Positions 1-9,133 of a DNA stretch of 32,736 bases are shown in pieces. The notes under the pieces are model-generated. The model was not told the origin of the DNA and did not search any database. It worked only from the letters and a program-made list of their open reading frames with translations. Each line of letters opens with the position of its first letter. Positions within the stretch are counted from its first letter, which is position 1. A program made the translations under genes and the position numbers. The stretch spans positions 1 to 32,736 of the forward strand of contig CAJMST010000022.1 of the NCBI GenBank assembly GCA_905216145.1, in the 5' to 3' direction. This DNA is from an uncultured bacterium. GTDB lineage: Bacteria; Actinomycetota; Coriobacteriia; Coriobacteriales; Coriobacteriaceae.

Positions 1-155
1 GCCGCGCGGCAAGGAGATATATTGCCAGACCGGAGGGGCGCCGTGGGCGGGAATCTGGGCGTACACATTTCCTACACATCTTGGGATTCGACTAACGTTT
101 GCCAGCCGTTAACTACCGCTCGCCGAGCATCTCTTTATATAAGGCAGTCTCATGG
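1..155. other. Intergenic edge, no gene seen
   Basis: No open frame or RNA gene can be supported here. There is a short inverted repeat (GGCAA at 8-12 with TTGCC at 22-26) and a TATATA near 136. It lies downstream of the phosphohexomutase gene on the minus strand. No terminator with a clear T-tract is visible, so that transcript may run past the window edge. Confidence 0.5.
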
Positions 156-1556
156 TTAAAGCGGATACGTCCCCCTAGCTAAAGCACAGCCAGCATCGAG
201 CAACTCATCGCGTTCTTCCACCGAGAACCCCTCGGCGTAGACGCGCACCACTGGTTCGGTCCCACTAGGACGGACCAGCAGCCACGTGTCATCCTCGAAT
301 GCCAAACGCAAGCCATCCATATGACTAACGTTTTGCGGCACCTTGCCACAAATCGACTTGGGGTTTACGCCCGGCAGCAGGGTTCGTAACGTTTCGGCAT
401 CTTCGGCCTCAAGGCGTAAATCGCGTCGACCGTAACTCGTCTTACCAAAACTGTCCTCGAGTTGGTCGACCAGAACGCCCAAAGGCGCGTCCGTCTTTGC
501 CATAAGCTCACACAGAATCAGACAGGCGAGGATTCCATCGCGCTCGGGCATATGCGCGGCGATGCCGATACCACCGGCTTCTTCGCCGCCTATGAGGACG
601 CCGCCCTTCTTCATCTCCGCCGCTATATATTTGAAACCGACTGGTTTGACGGTCACGCGGCAGCCAAGCGCCTCGGCAATGCGACGCACGAGCGTCGAGC
701 ATGAAAGATTGACGACGACGCGCCCCTCCAAATTACGAAATTGAACCAAGTCGCCCAAAACGAGCGCCATGATCTGATGCGGATGTATATATCTGCCGCG
801 CTCGTCAACCGCGCCGATACGGTCGGCGTCGCCGTCGGTCACCAGGCCAGCGCAAGCTCCGTCCTCGATAACCGTGCGCTCGCAAGCGTCCACCCAAGGC
901 TCAACGGGGTCGGGGCAGATATCTTCTTGGTCAGACGCCTGCCCGGCGTGAATCTCGTGCACCTCAACGCCAAGCTCGCGCAGCAAATCGGCTAGATAGC
1001 CCTGGGCTGCGCCGCCCATGGGATCGACAACCACGCGCAGGTGCGCGGCGCGGATGGCTTCGGCATCGACAAACGATGCCACCGCCTGCATATAGTCAGG
1101 AATGATATCCGCGGTGCGATATTGCCCCTCGATCCCCATTGGCTCGGGAGCCACGGTCTCTTCGAGCTCTTCGATGACATCCTGGTTGGCGGTCGAGCCG
1201 TCACCCATGCGAATCTTGAGGCACAGATAACCCTGCGGATGATGGGACCCCGTCACCATGAGCGCGCCGCACGCCTCACCGTCATAAGCCGCCGCCCACG
1301 TAAGGGCAGGGGTCGGAACAGGTCGCGAAGCGAGCACGGCGTCCAGCCCGTGCGCTGCTAGCACGCCCGCCGCAAGCTCAGCGAACTCGCTCGCCAGGGG
1401 CCGGGTGTCGAACCCTATATATACCGTTTTGCCCGGATTGGTCTTTTGCCACAACTCGCCGACGGCATCGGCGATACGGGCAACGTTATCGGCAGTGAAG
1501 TCCTCATCGACGCGAGCGCGCCAACCGTCAGTTCCAAAATGAATTATCGCGCACAC
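156..1556 (-). CDS. Phosphoglucomutase/phosphomannomutase family protein
   Basis: This is an alpha-D-phosphohexomutase that interconverts hexose 1- and 6-phosphates through a phosphoserine. About 466 residues. The active-site serine loop VTGSHHPQGY lies at residues 101-110 (Ser104; HH where many members have HN). The metal loop DGDADRIGAVD, the sugar-binding GGEEAGG and the C-terminal phosphate-binding RPSGTEPVVRVYAE are all visible, so it should be active. The open frame extends 28 codons upstream, but I chose the GTG at 1556: GAGGTG sits 7 bases before it, and homologous sequence begins directly after it (IIHFGTDGWRAR). Glucose versus mannose or glucosamine preference cannot be read from sequence. 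Three TATATA motifs fall inside the gene; each encodes a Tyr-Ile pair as TAT-ATA, where neighbouring genes use TAC-ATC or TAC-ATT. Confidence 0.9.
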   Translation of the reverse strand: MCAIIHFGTDGWRARVDEDFTADNVARIADAVGELWQKTNPGKTVYIGFDTRPLASEFAELAAGVLAAHGLDAVLASRPVPTPALTWAAAYDGEACGALMVTGSHHPQGYLCLKIRMGDGSTANQDVIEELEETVAPEPMGIEGQYRTADIIPDYMQAVASFVDAEAIRAAHLRVVVDPMGGAAQGYLADLLRELGVEVHEIHAGQASDQEDICPDPVEPWVDACERTVIEDGACAGLVTDGDADRIGAVDERGRYIHPHQIMALVLGDLVQFRNLEGRVVVNLSCSTLVRRIAEALGCRVTVKPVGFKYIAAEMKKGGVLIGGEEAGGIGIAAHMPERDGILACLILCELMAKTDAPLGVLVDQLEDSFGKTSYGRRDLRLEAEDAETLRTLLPGVNPKSICGKVPQNVSHMDGLRLAFEDDTWLLVRPSGTEPVVRVYAEGFSVEERDELLDAGCALARGTYPL

Positions 1557-1683
1557 GCGCAGACACCTCACAGTGTTTGGATCATGGTACGCGTGAGGTA
1601 TACCCGCAACACGCACTCGGCAACCTGCCGGCACCAGCATTCACCATTTGGGCAAATGCTGGCGAGGACATGCAAGCAATAAA

Positions 1684-1709
1684 AAAACCGCCCCGGATGG
1701 AGCGGTTTT
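1684..1709 (-). terminator. Rho-independent terminator after the methyltransferase gene
   Basis: On the minus strand an 11-bp stem (AAAACCGCTCC with GGGGCGGTTTT, one wobble pair) closes a 4-base loop and runs into T7. It begins 5 bases after the stop codon of the homocysteine methyltransferase-family gene and separates it from the phosphohexomutase gene. Confidence 0.85.
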
Positions 1710-1714
1710 ACCCT

Positions 1715-2608
1715 TTATATATCGAGCGCCTCGGCCATCGCTGCCGTAGTGATTGCTGTGGTTCCACAACAACTGCCCACCATTGCGGCGCCGGCATGTC
1801 TCCATTCGATGCATGCGCGCGCGAAAGCTTCGGGGTTCTCGTGCCATACGGGGCCATCCTGAGTCTGGACCGGATCGCCCACGTTGGGACGCACCGTGAC
1901 GGGAGTAGTCGCCGATGCAACCATCCTGGGCACCGCCGCGTTCGCGGCCGCAAGCGAACAGCAATTAACACCAACCGAGTTTGCGCCGTGTTTTTCGGCG
2001 TACAAAACGGCTGCCTCGATGTTGAGGCCATCGCCCAACAGGTCGCCTTTATCGTCAACGACAAAACTCACCAGAACAGGCATGCCGTCGGCGGCATCTC
2101 GGGCGCCGGCAAGCATGGGCTGCAGATTACGGATAGACGTCACCGTCTCGATCAGCAGACCGTCAACACCAGCATTGAGCAAGGCGTGCGCCTGTTCGCG
2201 CGCAATGCCGCGGATTTCACGATACTCGGCAGAGTCCTCGGCAAACCACTCAATACCGATCGGGCCCATCGAGCCCAGCAGCAGCTGAGGGTGCGCCTGG
2301 CGGGCATCGTCGACGGCCCCGCGATTGACCTCCGCCACGGACGGCGCAATCTGGTCGTGTTTGAGGGCATAGCTTGATGCCTGAAAGGTGTTGGTAATGA
2401 GCACCTGCGCGCCGGCGGCGACATACAAGCGATGGATACGAGAAACGGTCTGCGGCTCTGCCAGATTCCAAAACGCCGGTGGAATGTCAGCGGCATCGTA
2501 CTCACTCAACAAAACACTGCCCATGGGGCCCTGCGCCAACAAGGTCTCGCTCGACAAGCGGCGCGTAAGTTCCTCGGCACCAAAGCGGTTGTAATAACTC
2601 GTATCCAT
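1715..2608 (-). CDS. Homocysteine S-methyltransferase family protein
   Basis: A 297-residue single-domain protein of the zinc-dependent homocysteine/betaine-homocysteine methyltransferase family, which transfers methyl groups to homocysteine to make methionine. The zinc-binding cysteines are visible: the GVNCCS motif at residues 213-218 and the GSCC motif at 278-281. The N-terminal GPMGSVLL and the ITNTFQAS strand are also typical. The methyl donor (S-methylmethionine, betaine or another) cannot be told. It starts 10 bases after the stop of the metalloregulator gene, so the two are probably co-transcribed. Its Shine-Dalgarno is weak, and TATATAT lies immediately before the ATG. A strong terminator follows the stop. 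A zinc enzyme encoded with a metal-dependent regulator suggests metal-linked control, but that is inference. Confidence 0.85.
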   Translation of the reverse strand: MDTSYYNRFGAEELTRRLSSETLLAQGPMGSVLLSEYDAADIPPAFWNLAEPQTVSRIHRLYVAAGAQVLITNTFQASSYALKHDQIAPSVAEVNRGAVDDARQAHPQLLLGSMGPIGIEWFAEDSAEYREIRGIAREQAHALLNAGVDGLLIETVTSIRNLQPMLAGARDAADGMPVLVSFVVDDKGDLLGDGLNIEAAVLYAEKHGANSVGVNCCSLAAANAAVPRMVASATTPVTVRPNVGDPVQTQDGPVWHENPEAFARACIEWRHAGAAMVGSCCGTTAITTAAMAEALDI

Positions 2609-2618
2609 ATATATCCCG

Positions 2619-3041
2619 CTATTCCTCGACGCTGATTCCCTGCTTTTCGAGATAGGCGAGCCAGCGGCTCATCGTGTCCTCGGATAGCGCATGCTCCATC
2701 ATGCAGGCCTCGGAATCGGCTCGCTCAAATTCGACACCGAGCTCCTGAACCAAAAACGTGCGGATGAGGCGATGACGGTACCAGATAGCCGTGCCAACCT
2801 CGCGGCCGCGATCGGTCAGGACCACCTTGCCGTAGTGCGATTGCTCGACAAGCTCGGATGCCTTGAGCGCCGAAACCGCTTTATTGACCGATGCCTTGGA
2901 GACGCCAAGGCGCTGCGCGATGTCGACCGATCGAACGCCGTTGGTTTCTCCCTCTTCGCTTTCAATGCGAACCATGCACTCCAAGTAGTCTTCGTTCGCC
3001 ACCGTCAGATGTAGTTCGCGCGAGCTATTTGTCGTATCCAT
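2619..3041 (-). CDS. DtxR/MntR-family metal-dependent transcriptional regulator
   Basis: A 140-residue regulator with an N-terminal winged helix (RSVDIAQRLGVSKASVNKAV, residues 37-56) and a dimerisation/metal-binding helix region. It has no C-terminal SH3 domain, so its length is MntR-like. Candidate metal ligands are Asp18 and Glu21 (NEDYLE), His90 (YRHRLI) and Glu111, Cys113, Glu116, His117 (EACMMEHALS). The C-terminal set matches DtxR/IdeR (Cys102, Glu105, His106), while Asp18 replaces the DtxR Met10, as in MntR-type Mn sensors. I chose the ATG at 3041, with GGGACGGAAG just upstream; seven more codons are open before it. It is divergent from pepT, with a shared palindrome between them. Whether it senses Mn, Fe or something else is open. 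Confidence 0.88.
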   Translation of the reverse strand: MDTTNSSRELHLTVANEDYLECMVRIESEEGETNGVRSVDIAQRLGVSKASVNKAVSALKASELVEQSHYGKVVLTDRGREVGTAIWYRHRLIRTFLVQELGVEFERADSEACMMEHALSEDTMSRWLAYLEKQGISVEE

Positions 3042-3072
3042 GATCTTCCGTCCCTTCTGCATTCAATGGCTG

Positions 3073-3123
3073 ATTCTACCCCATCCAAGCGTCGTGGTAT
3101 GCCGTGGCATACCGTGCTAGAGT
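3073..3123. promoter_or_regulatory. Divergent promoter region with an 18-bp palindromic operator
   Basis: A perfect palindrome, GGTATGCC-GT-GGCATACC, lies at 3096-3113. On the minus strand TAGAAT (3073-3078) is a good -10 for the metalloregulator gene, and on the plus strand TGC-TAGAGT (hexamer 3118-3123) is an extended -10 for pepT. With 17-bp spacing, the -35 positions of both promoters fall at the left edge of the palindrome, and neither -35 resembles TTGACA. The arrangement fits one regulator controlling both genes, most simply the divergent DtxR-like protein itself. The palindrome is seen directly; promoter roles are inferred. Confidence 0.6.
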
Positions 3124-3161
3124 TCTTGTTGCACACGACGACCAAGATTGGAGCGGTCTTT

Positions 3162-4409
3162 ATGGAAAACACCACCACGAGCCCCGATGTCCTCGAGCGC
3201 TTTTTGCGCTACGTCCAGATCAACACGCAGTCCGAGGATGCAAACTGCGACCAGGTGCCCTCGAGTACCGTTCAGTTTGACCTTGCCAACGTATTGGCGG
3301 AGGAACTGCGCGGGCTTGGTGCGGAAGATGCCCACGTAACCGAACATGCCTATGTCTGCGCGCATATTCCCGCGAGCGCTGGCGCCGAGGACAAACCCGC
3401 CCTGGGCCTAATTGCTCATCTCGACACCACCGAAGTTGCCCCGGGCGCCGGCGTGAAGCCGCACATTGTGCACTACGAGGGCGGCGACCTGGTCTGCGGC
3501 ACGGTTGACGGCAAGCCCGTTGCCATGAGCACCGCCAAGCTTCCCGCCCTGAACGATCTCGTGGGTGAGGACCTGGTCTGCAGCGATGGCACCACGCTGC
3601 TGGGCGCGGACGACAAGGCAGGCGTCGCCGAGATCATGTCACTTGTCGCGCGTATCGCTCAGGACCCCTCTCTGCCCCATCCCGCACTCGGCATTTGCTT
3701 CTGCCCTGACGAGGAGATCGGCCACGGAGCCGAGCTGCTGGATATCGATACCTTTGGCTGCAAGTACGCCTACACGGTCGACGGCGGCCCCATCGGCGAG
3801 CTGGAGTGGGAGTGCTTCAATGCCGCCGAGGTGACCGTCCGCTTTGAGGGCCAGTCCATCCACCCGGGCGACGCCAAAGGCCGTATGGTCAACGCAGGCA
3901 ATCTGTTCTGCGACTTCAACGCGTTGCTCCCCTACGCGCAGCGCCCGGAGTATACGGAAGGCTACGAGGGCTTTTATCACCTTGAGGGTGTATCTGCGAC
4001 CGTCGATCACGCCACAGCGCGCTATATCGTCCGCGACCATGACGCCGCCAAGTTCCAGCAGAAACTCGACCTTATTGATGCCGCCGCCTCGATGCTCAAC
4101 CAGCGTCTGGGTGAGGAGCGCGTGACGGTCGAGATTAAGCAGCAGTATCGAAATATGGCCGAGATCGTTCGTGACTATCCCGAGCTTATTGATGTTGCCA
4201 AGGAAGCCTACCTTGCCTGCGGCGTTGAGCCCCAAGTGCTGCCGATTCGTGGCGGCACCGACGGCGCTCAGCTGTCGTTCCGCGGTCTGCCCTGCCCCAA
4301 CCTTTCCACCGGCGGCTATTGCTACCACGGCGTCAACGAGTTCGTCCCGGTCAGTTCGCTCGTCAAGATGACCGACGTGCTCCAGGAGCTCGTCGCCCGC
4401 TTTGCATAA
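3162..4409 (+). CDS. pepT: Peptidase T (tripeptide aminopeptidase)
   Basis: A cytoplasmic di-zinc M20 peptidase that removes the N-terminal residue from tripeptides. 415 residues, the usual PepT length. The metal and catalytic motifs are intact: AHLDTTE (His86, Asp88), LLGADDKAG (Asp150), PDEEIGHGAE (Glu184, Glu185), the dimer-domain segment TVDGGPIGELEWECFNAAE, and the C-terminal IRGGTDGAQLSFRGLPCPN followed by YCYHGVNE. The frame is open 32 codons further upstream, but that stretch contains the promoter palindrome; the ATG at 3162 with GGAG about 8 bases before it fits the family N-terminus. Monocistronic and followed by a terminator. It probably recycles peptides for amino acids. Confidence 0.95.
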   Translation: MENTTTSPDVLERFLRYVQINTQSEDANCDQVPSSTVQFDLANVLAEELRGLGAEDAHVTEHAYVCAHIPASAGAEDKPALGLIAHLDTTEVAPGAGVKPHIVHYEGGDLVCGTVDGKPVAMSTAKLPALNDLVGEDLVCSDGTTLLGADDKAGVAEIMSLVARIAQDPSLPHPALGICFCPDEEIGHGAELLDIDTFGCKYAYTVDGGPIGELEWECFNAAEVTVRFEGQSIHPGDAKGRMVNAGNLFCDFNALLPYAQRPEYTEGYEGFYHLEGVSATVDHATARYIVRDHDAAKFQQKLDLIDAAASMLNQRLGEERVTVEIKQQYRNMAEIVRDYPELIDVAKEAYLACGVEPQVLPIRGGTDGAQLSFRGLPCPNLSTGGYCYHGVNEFVPVSSLVKMTDVLQELVARFA

Positions 4410-4433
4410 GGAACTCGAACAATCTAGGTAAGC

Positions 4434-4475
4434 AAAACCGTCCCGTCCTCAAAACCGAGAACGGGGCGGTTTTTG
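4434..4475 (+). terminator. Rho-independent terminator of pepT
   Basis: AAAACCGTCCCGT (4434-4446) pairs with ACGGGGCGGTTTT (4461-4473), one wobble, with a 14-base loop and a T-run. It starts 24 bases after the pepT stop. The A-run on the left arm means it could also act from the minus strand. Confidence 0.85.
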
Positions 4476-4515
4476 GTGCAAGGGGAGTAGTCAGCACCAC
4501 ATGTTGAGCCAACGT

Positions 4516-4662
4516 CAGCGAGCGACGTCCAAGGCGAACAAGTTGGCATGAAAAAGGCAGGGCATTGACCTTCTGGTCATGCCCTGCCTTTTGAATGACA
4601 AATTGTCGCCTTGGGCGGCGCGCAGCGTCGAGCCGTTACGGCGTTTGGTAAAACGCCGTAAC
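4516..4662 (-). repeat. Structured 3'-end repeat, copy 1 (after the LCP gene)
   Basis: First of three related elements (others at 20057-20205 and 26129-26276). Read on the minus strand from the LCP stop: a perfect 12-bp hairpin flush with the stop codon (4635-4662, loop of 4); a conserved GC-rich linker; then a long hairpin. In plus-strand coordinates the long hairpin has an outer stem CCAAGGCGA (4529-4537) with TCGCCTTGG (4606-4614) and an inner stem AAAAGGCAGGGCAT (4552-4565) with 4579-4592, a one-base bulge and a TTCT loop. On the minus strand the inner stem runs into TTTTT, so it should terminate transcription of atp-murA-LCP mRNA. Paired bases differ from copy 2 in a compensating way. 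Confidence 0.85.
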
Positions 4663-5898
4663 TTAGTAGTTGGCTTCGTAGCCGTTGCCGTCGCCGGTGG
4701 GCTCTTCGTAGTAGTCCGAATCACTCGAATCGCTTGAGTCATCGGAATCGTCAGAGCTGACCGATGAGGTTGCGGTACCGTTTGCGTAGTCGTCAGACGT
4801 GTTGTTGTTCAGGTCGCCAATCGTAGAGCTGGAACCGTCGAAAAGACCCATGGTGTTGGGACCCTTGGGATCCTTGCCGGCATCGACGCGCTCCATCATT
4901 TCCTTGAGCTCGTCCTCGTAGACAAAGACGTAGCTCACACCGTCGATCATGGTGCTGTCGTCGGCGTACGAGGGCAGGTTGGCCGAGTAGATACCGTCGA
5001 CATCCATACCGCGCATGGCGTTGACCGTAGCCACGATATCCTGAACGCTCATATCGGTTACGAGCATATCGGACAGCGAATTAACCAGGCCAAAAATCTT
5101 CGTGGCATCGAAGTTATTGAGAATCTGGTTGGCAAGGGCGCCAAGCACCTGACGCTGGTGGCGCATGCGCGTGTAATCGCCGTCGGCATAGGTGTAGCGG
5201 CAGCGGGCATAGGTAAGGGCGGTGGCACCGTCCATATGCTGCTGGCCAGCGGTAATCTTAATATCCAGGTGCTCGGGGTCGTCAACATCATCGGTTGCGT
5301 TAATGTCGATACCGCCAACCGAATCAATCAGCGCCTGCATACCGTCGAAGCTGACCTCGGCATAGTGGGAAATCTGAACACCGCACAGCTCGTTGACCGC
5401 CTCGACCATGGCCTCGGCGCCGCCAACGGTATGGCAGGCGTTGATCTTCATGGTCTCGCCCTTGTACTCGACCTTGGTGTCGCGCGGAACGGAAATGAGC
5501 GTCGCCTGCTTTTGCGTGGGGTCGATGCGTGCCAGGATAATCGAGTCGGCACGATACGTATCCTCGCCCGGACGGCCGTCGGTGCCAAGAAGCAGCACGT
5601 AGAACGGATCCTTTGCCTCATCGGTGTCAACCAGAACCCGACGCAGATTATCGGTAATGACATTAGAATCGCCGAGCTTGCCCATAATGGTAGCAAACCA
5701 CAGGCCGGCAGCGGTAGTGGCACTCAGCAGCACACCAAGCACGACAATGAGCGCGACGTGACGAATCGTGTGGCTACGACGACGTTGACGAGCGCGCTCG
5801 GAATAGCGAGCCACGTTATCGCGACTGTAGATCTTGGCCTGCGCACCAGTTGAGGGTCTTCGGGCGGTGGTATCCGCGAGGGGCTTTTTATTAAACAT
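4663..5898 (-). CDS. LytR-CpsA-Psr (LCP) family cell-wall polymer transferase
   Basis: A 411-residue membrane-anchored LCP protein; family members attach teichoic-acid-like or capsular glycopolymers from lipid carriers to peptidoglycan. There is a basic cytoplasmic N-terminus, one membrane segment at about 47-70 (HVALIVVLGVLLSATTAAGL) and an outside LCP domain. Landmarks are LLLGTDGRPG, YRADSIILARID, ISVPRDTKVE (phosphate-binding Arg-Asp) and the YARCRYTYADGDYTRMRHQRQ region. The C-terminus is a low-complexity Ser/Asp tail ending with Tyr-rich residues, probably a disordered extracellular tail. The ATG at 5898 with AGG six bases upstream is preferred over the TTG at 5904. It starts 12 bases after the murA stop, so it shares the murA transcript and ends in the structured repeat. 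Confidence 0.92.
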   Translation of the reverse strand: MFNKKPLADTTARRPSTGAQAKIYSRDNVARYSERARQRRRSHTIRHVALIVVLGVLLSATTAAGLWFATIMGKLGDSNVITDNLRRVLVDTDEAKDPFYVLLLGTDGRPGEDTYRADSIILARIDPTQKQATLISVPRDTKVEYKGETMKINACHTVGGAEAMVEAVNELCGVQISHYAEVSFDGMQALIDSVGGIDINATDDVDDPEHLDIKITAGQQHMDGATALTYARCRYTYADGDYTRMRHQRQVLGALANQILNNFDATKIFGLVNSLSDMLVTDMSVQDIVATVNAMRGMDVDGIYSANLPSYADDSTMIDGVSYVFVYEDELKEMMERVDAGKDPKGPNTMGLFDGSSSTIGDLNNNTSDDYANGTATSSVSSDDSDDSSDSSDSDYYEEPTGDGNGYEANY

Positions 5899-5910
5899 AG
5901 GCAACCTGTA

Positions 5911-7194
5911 TTAGTAGATGACGGGATCGGGGACGGAAGCATGCTCGACATGCGCGCCGAGCGCCTGCAGCTTTTCGACAAACTGCTCGTAGCCGCGCTT
6001 GATGTGATGAATAGCCGAAACCTCGGTCGTCCCGTCGGCGATCAAGCCCGCTACGACGAGGGCCGCTCCGCCACGCAGATCGGGCGAGGTAACCTGTGCA
6101 CCCGAGAAGCCCTTGACGCCATGAATCATGGCATGATGGCTCTCGATACGAATGTCGGCACCCATGCGCACCAGCTCAGAGGCAAACATAAAGCGATTCT
6201 CGAAGATGTTCTCGGTAATAACGGAACTGCCGTCGGCAAGGGCGGAGAGCACCATAATCTGCGCCTGCATGTCCGTCGGGAAGCCGGGGAACGGAAGCGT
6301 CTGGATGTCGACCGGCTTGATACGCTCGACACGGTTCACATGGACGCCATCCTCGACGCGCTCGCAGTCGATACCCATGAGCTCCATCTTCTTGAGCACC
6401 ATGCCCAAGTGAATGGGGCAAAAGCCCGTGATATCGACACCGCGATCGTCGGCCATCAACGCACCGGCAACGATAAAGGTACCGGCCTCGATGCGGTCGC
6501 CCACCACGCGATGGGTAACAGGATGCAGCTCTTCCACGCCCTCGATGGTCACGACGGGCGTACCCGCGCCGACAATCTTGGCGCCCATCTCGTTGAGCAT
6601 GTTGGCGAGATCGACGATCTCGGGCTCGCGGGCGGCATTGTCGATAACCGTGGTGCCCTGCGCGCGCACGGATGCCATGATGAGGTTCTCGGTCGCACCG
6701 ACGCTGGCGAACTCGAGCGTGACGGTGGTACCGCGCAGACCTTGGGGCGCATTAGCGTTGATGTAGCCGTGGGCGGTATCGAACTCAACGCCCAGGGCCT
6801 CAAGACCAAGAATGTGCATATCGATCTTGCGAGCACCCAGGTTGCAGCCGCCCGGCATGGCGATCTTGGCGCGATGGAAGCGACCCAGCAGGGGTCCCAT
6901 CACGGCGGTGGAAGCACGCATCTTGGCAACGAGCTCGTAGGGGGCCTCCCAAGAATCGACCTGAGAGGTATCAATCTCGAGCGTGTGCTCGTCGAGAACA
7001 TCGATCGTAGCGCCCATGCCCTTGAGCACCTTGCCCATCACGTGGACATCGGAAATATCGGGCACGTTCTGCAGCGTCGTCTTGCCCGGCGCCAGAAGCG
7101 TTGCCGCCATGAGTTTGAGTGCGGAGTTCTTGGCACCCGAGACGGGCACGGAGCCTCCGATGGCGTGGCCACCCTCAACGCGGATAATATCCAA
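5911..7194 (-). CDS. murA: UDP-N-acetylglucosamine 1-carboxyvinyltransferase
   Basis: MurA catalyses the first committed step of peptidoglycan synthesis, transferring enolpyruvate from PEP to UDP-GlcNAc in the cytoplasm. 427 residues, full length. The SGAKNSALK motif with Lys22 is intact. The active-site loop PGGCNLGARKIDMH carries the catalytic Cys117, so fosfomycin sensitivity at this residue is expected. The start is a TTG at 7194, with AAAGGG about 7 bases before it. It follows atpC after a hairpin that could attenuate read-through from the ATP synthase operon, and is linked to the LCP gene downstream. Pairing of murA with an atp operon is familiar in actinobacteria. Confidence 0.96.
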   Translation of the reverse strand: MDIIRVEGGHAIGGSVPVSGAKNSALKLMAATLLAPGKTTLQNVPDISDVHVMGKVLKGMGATIDVLDEHTLEIDTSQVDSWEAPYELVAKMRASTAVMGPLLGRFHRAKIAMPGGCNLGARKIDMHILGLEALGVEFDTAHGYINANAPQGLRGTTVTLEFASVGATENLIMASVRAQGTTVIDNAAREPEIVDLANMLNEMGAKIVGAGTPVVTIEGVEELHPVTHRVVGDRIEAGTFIVAGALMADDRGVDITGFCPIHLGMVLKKMELMGIDCERVEDGVHVNRVERIKPVDIQTLPFPGFPTDMQAQIMVLSALADGSSVITENIFENRFMFASELVRMGADIRIESHHAMIHGVKGFSGAQVTSPDLRGGAALVVAGLIADGTTEVSAIHHIKRGYEQFVEKLQALGAHVEHASVPDPVIY

Positions 7195-7213
7195 GGTCTA
7201 CCCTTTCAAAAAG

Positions 7214-7244
7214 CATGCCCGGGATGGCTGGGCCATCCCGGGCA
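7214..7244 (-). terminator. Hairpin and T-run between atpC and murA
   Basis: A 14-base arm, CATGCCCGGGATGG (7214-7227), pairs perfectly with CCATCCCGGGCATG (7231-7244) around a three-base loop. On the minus strand it is followed by CTTTTTG just before the murA Shine-Dalgarno. This is a strong intrinsic terminator or attenuator. Some read-through is likely unless murA has its own promoter, for which I see no clear candidate. Confidence 0.8.
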
Positions 7245-7282
7245 TGATGTGTTCGCAAATGGTCGAACGCTAAATCGTTTGA

Positions 7283-7675
7283 CTATTGGGCAAGCTTGAG
7301 CTTACACCATGCGATTTCATTATAGAGGTAGGCGCGGCGTGCATCATCCTCCGACAAATTACCCAGCTTCTCTTCAAAACCTTGAATATCAGCTTTAAGC
7401 TTGTCGGCATCGACGGTCGCCAAATCGCAAGCGCGCTCGGCGAGAACGGTCACGACATCGTCCGCAACCTGGGCATAGCCGCCGGCCACGGCAAACGTGT
7501 GGTCGACAGTGCCCATGGCCTTATCGGAAACGCGAACGTAACCGCGGTCGATCGTGCAGATCTCGCTGGAGTGAGCAGGCAGAACGCCAAACTCGCCATC
7601 CGTGGACGGAATCGACACAAACGCAGCGTCGCCCTCATAGGCGCAGCTCACGGGGCACACGATGCGGATACGCAT
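7283..7675 (-). CDS. atpC: ATP synthase F1 subunit epsilon
   Basis: The epsilon subunit sits on the central rotor stalk and couples gamma to the c-ring; it can also inhibit ATP hydrolysis. 130 residues with the N-terminal beta-sandwich (segment GEFGVLPAHSSEICTI) and a C-terminal helical hairpin that ends in KLKLAQ. It starts 3 bases after the atpD stop, so translation is probably coupled. It is the last gene of the atp operon before the hairpin. Confidence 0.93.
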   Translation of the reverse strand: MRIRIVCPVSCAYEGDAAFVSIPSTDGEFGVLPAHSSEICTIDRGYVRVSDKAMGTVDHTFAVAGGYAQVADDVVTVLAERACDLATVDADKLKADIQGFEEKLGNLSEDDARRAYLYNEIAWCKLKLAQ

Positions 7676-7678
7676 AAC

Positions 7679-9132
<1,454 letters not shown>

Positions 9133-9133
<1 letters not shown>

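Noticed and set aside
1577..2377. 266-codon plus-strand frame
   Set aside because: Lies opposite the methyltransferase gene and its terminator; no recognisable domain.
4516..4662. CRISPR-like array from the three repeats
   Set aside because: The copies are about 6-15 kb apart, each is about 148 bp and self-complementary, and there are no spacers or cas genes.
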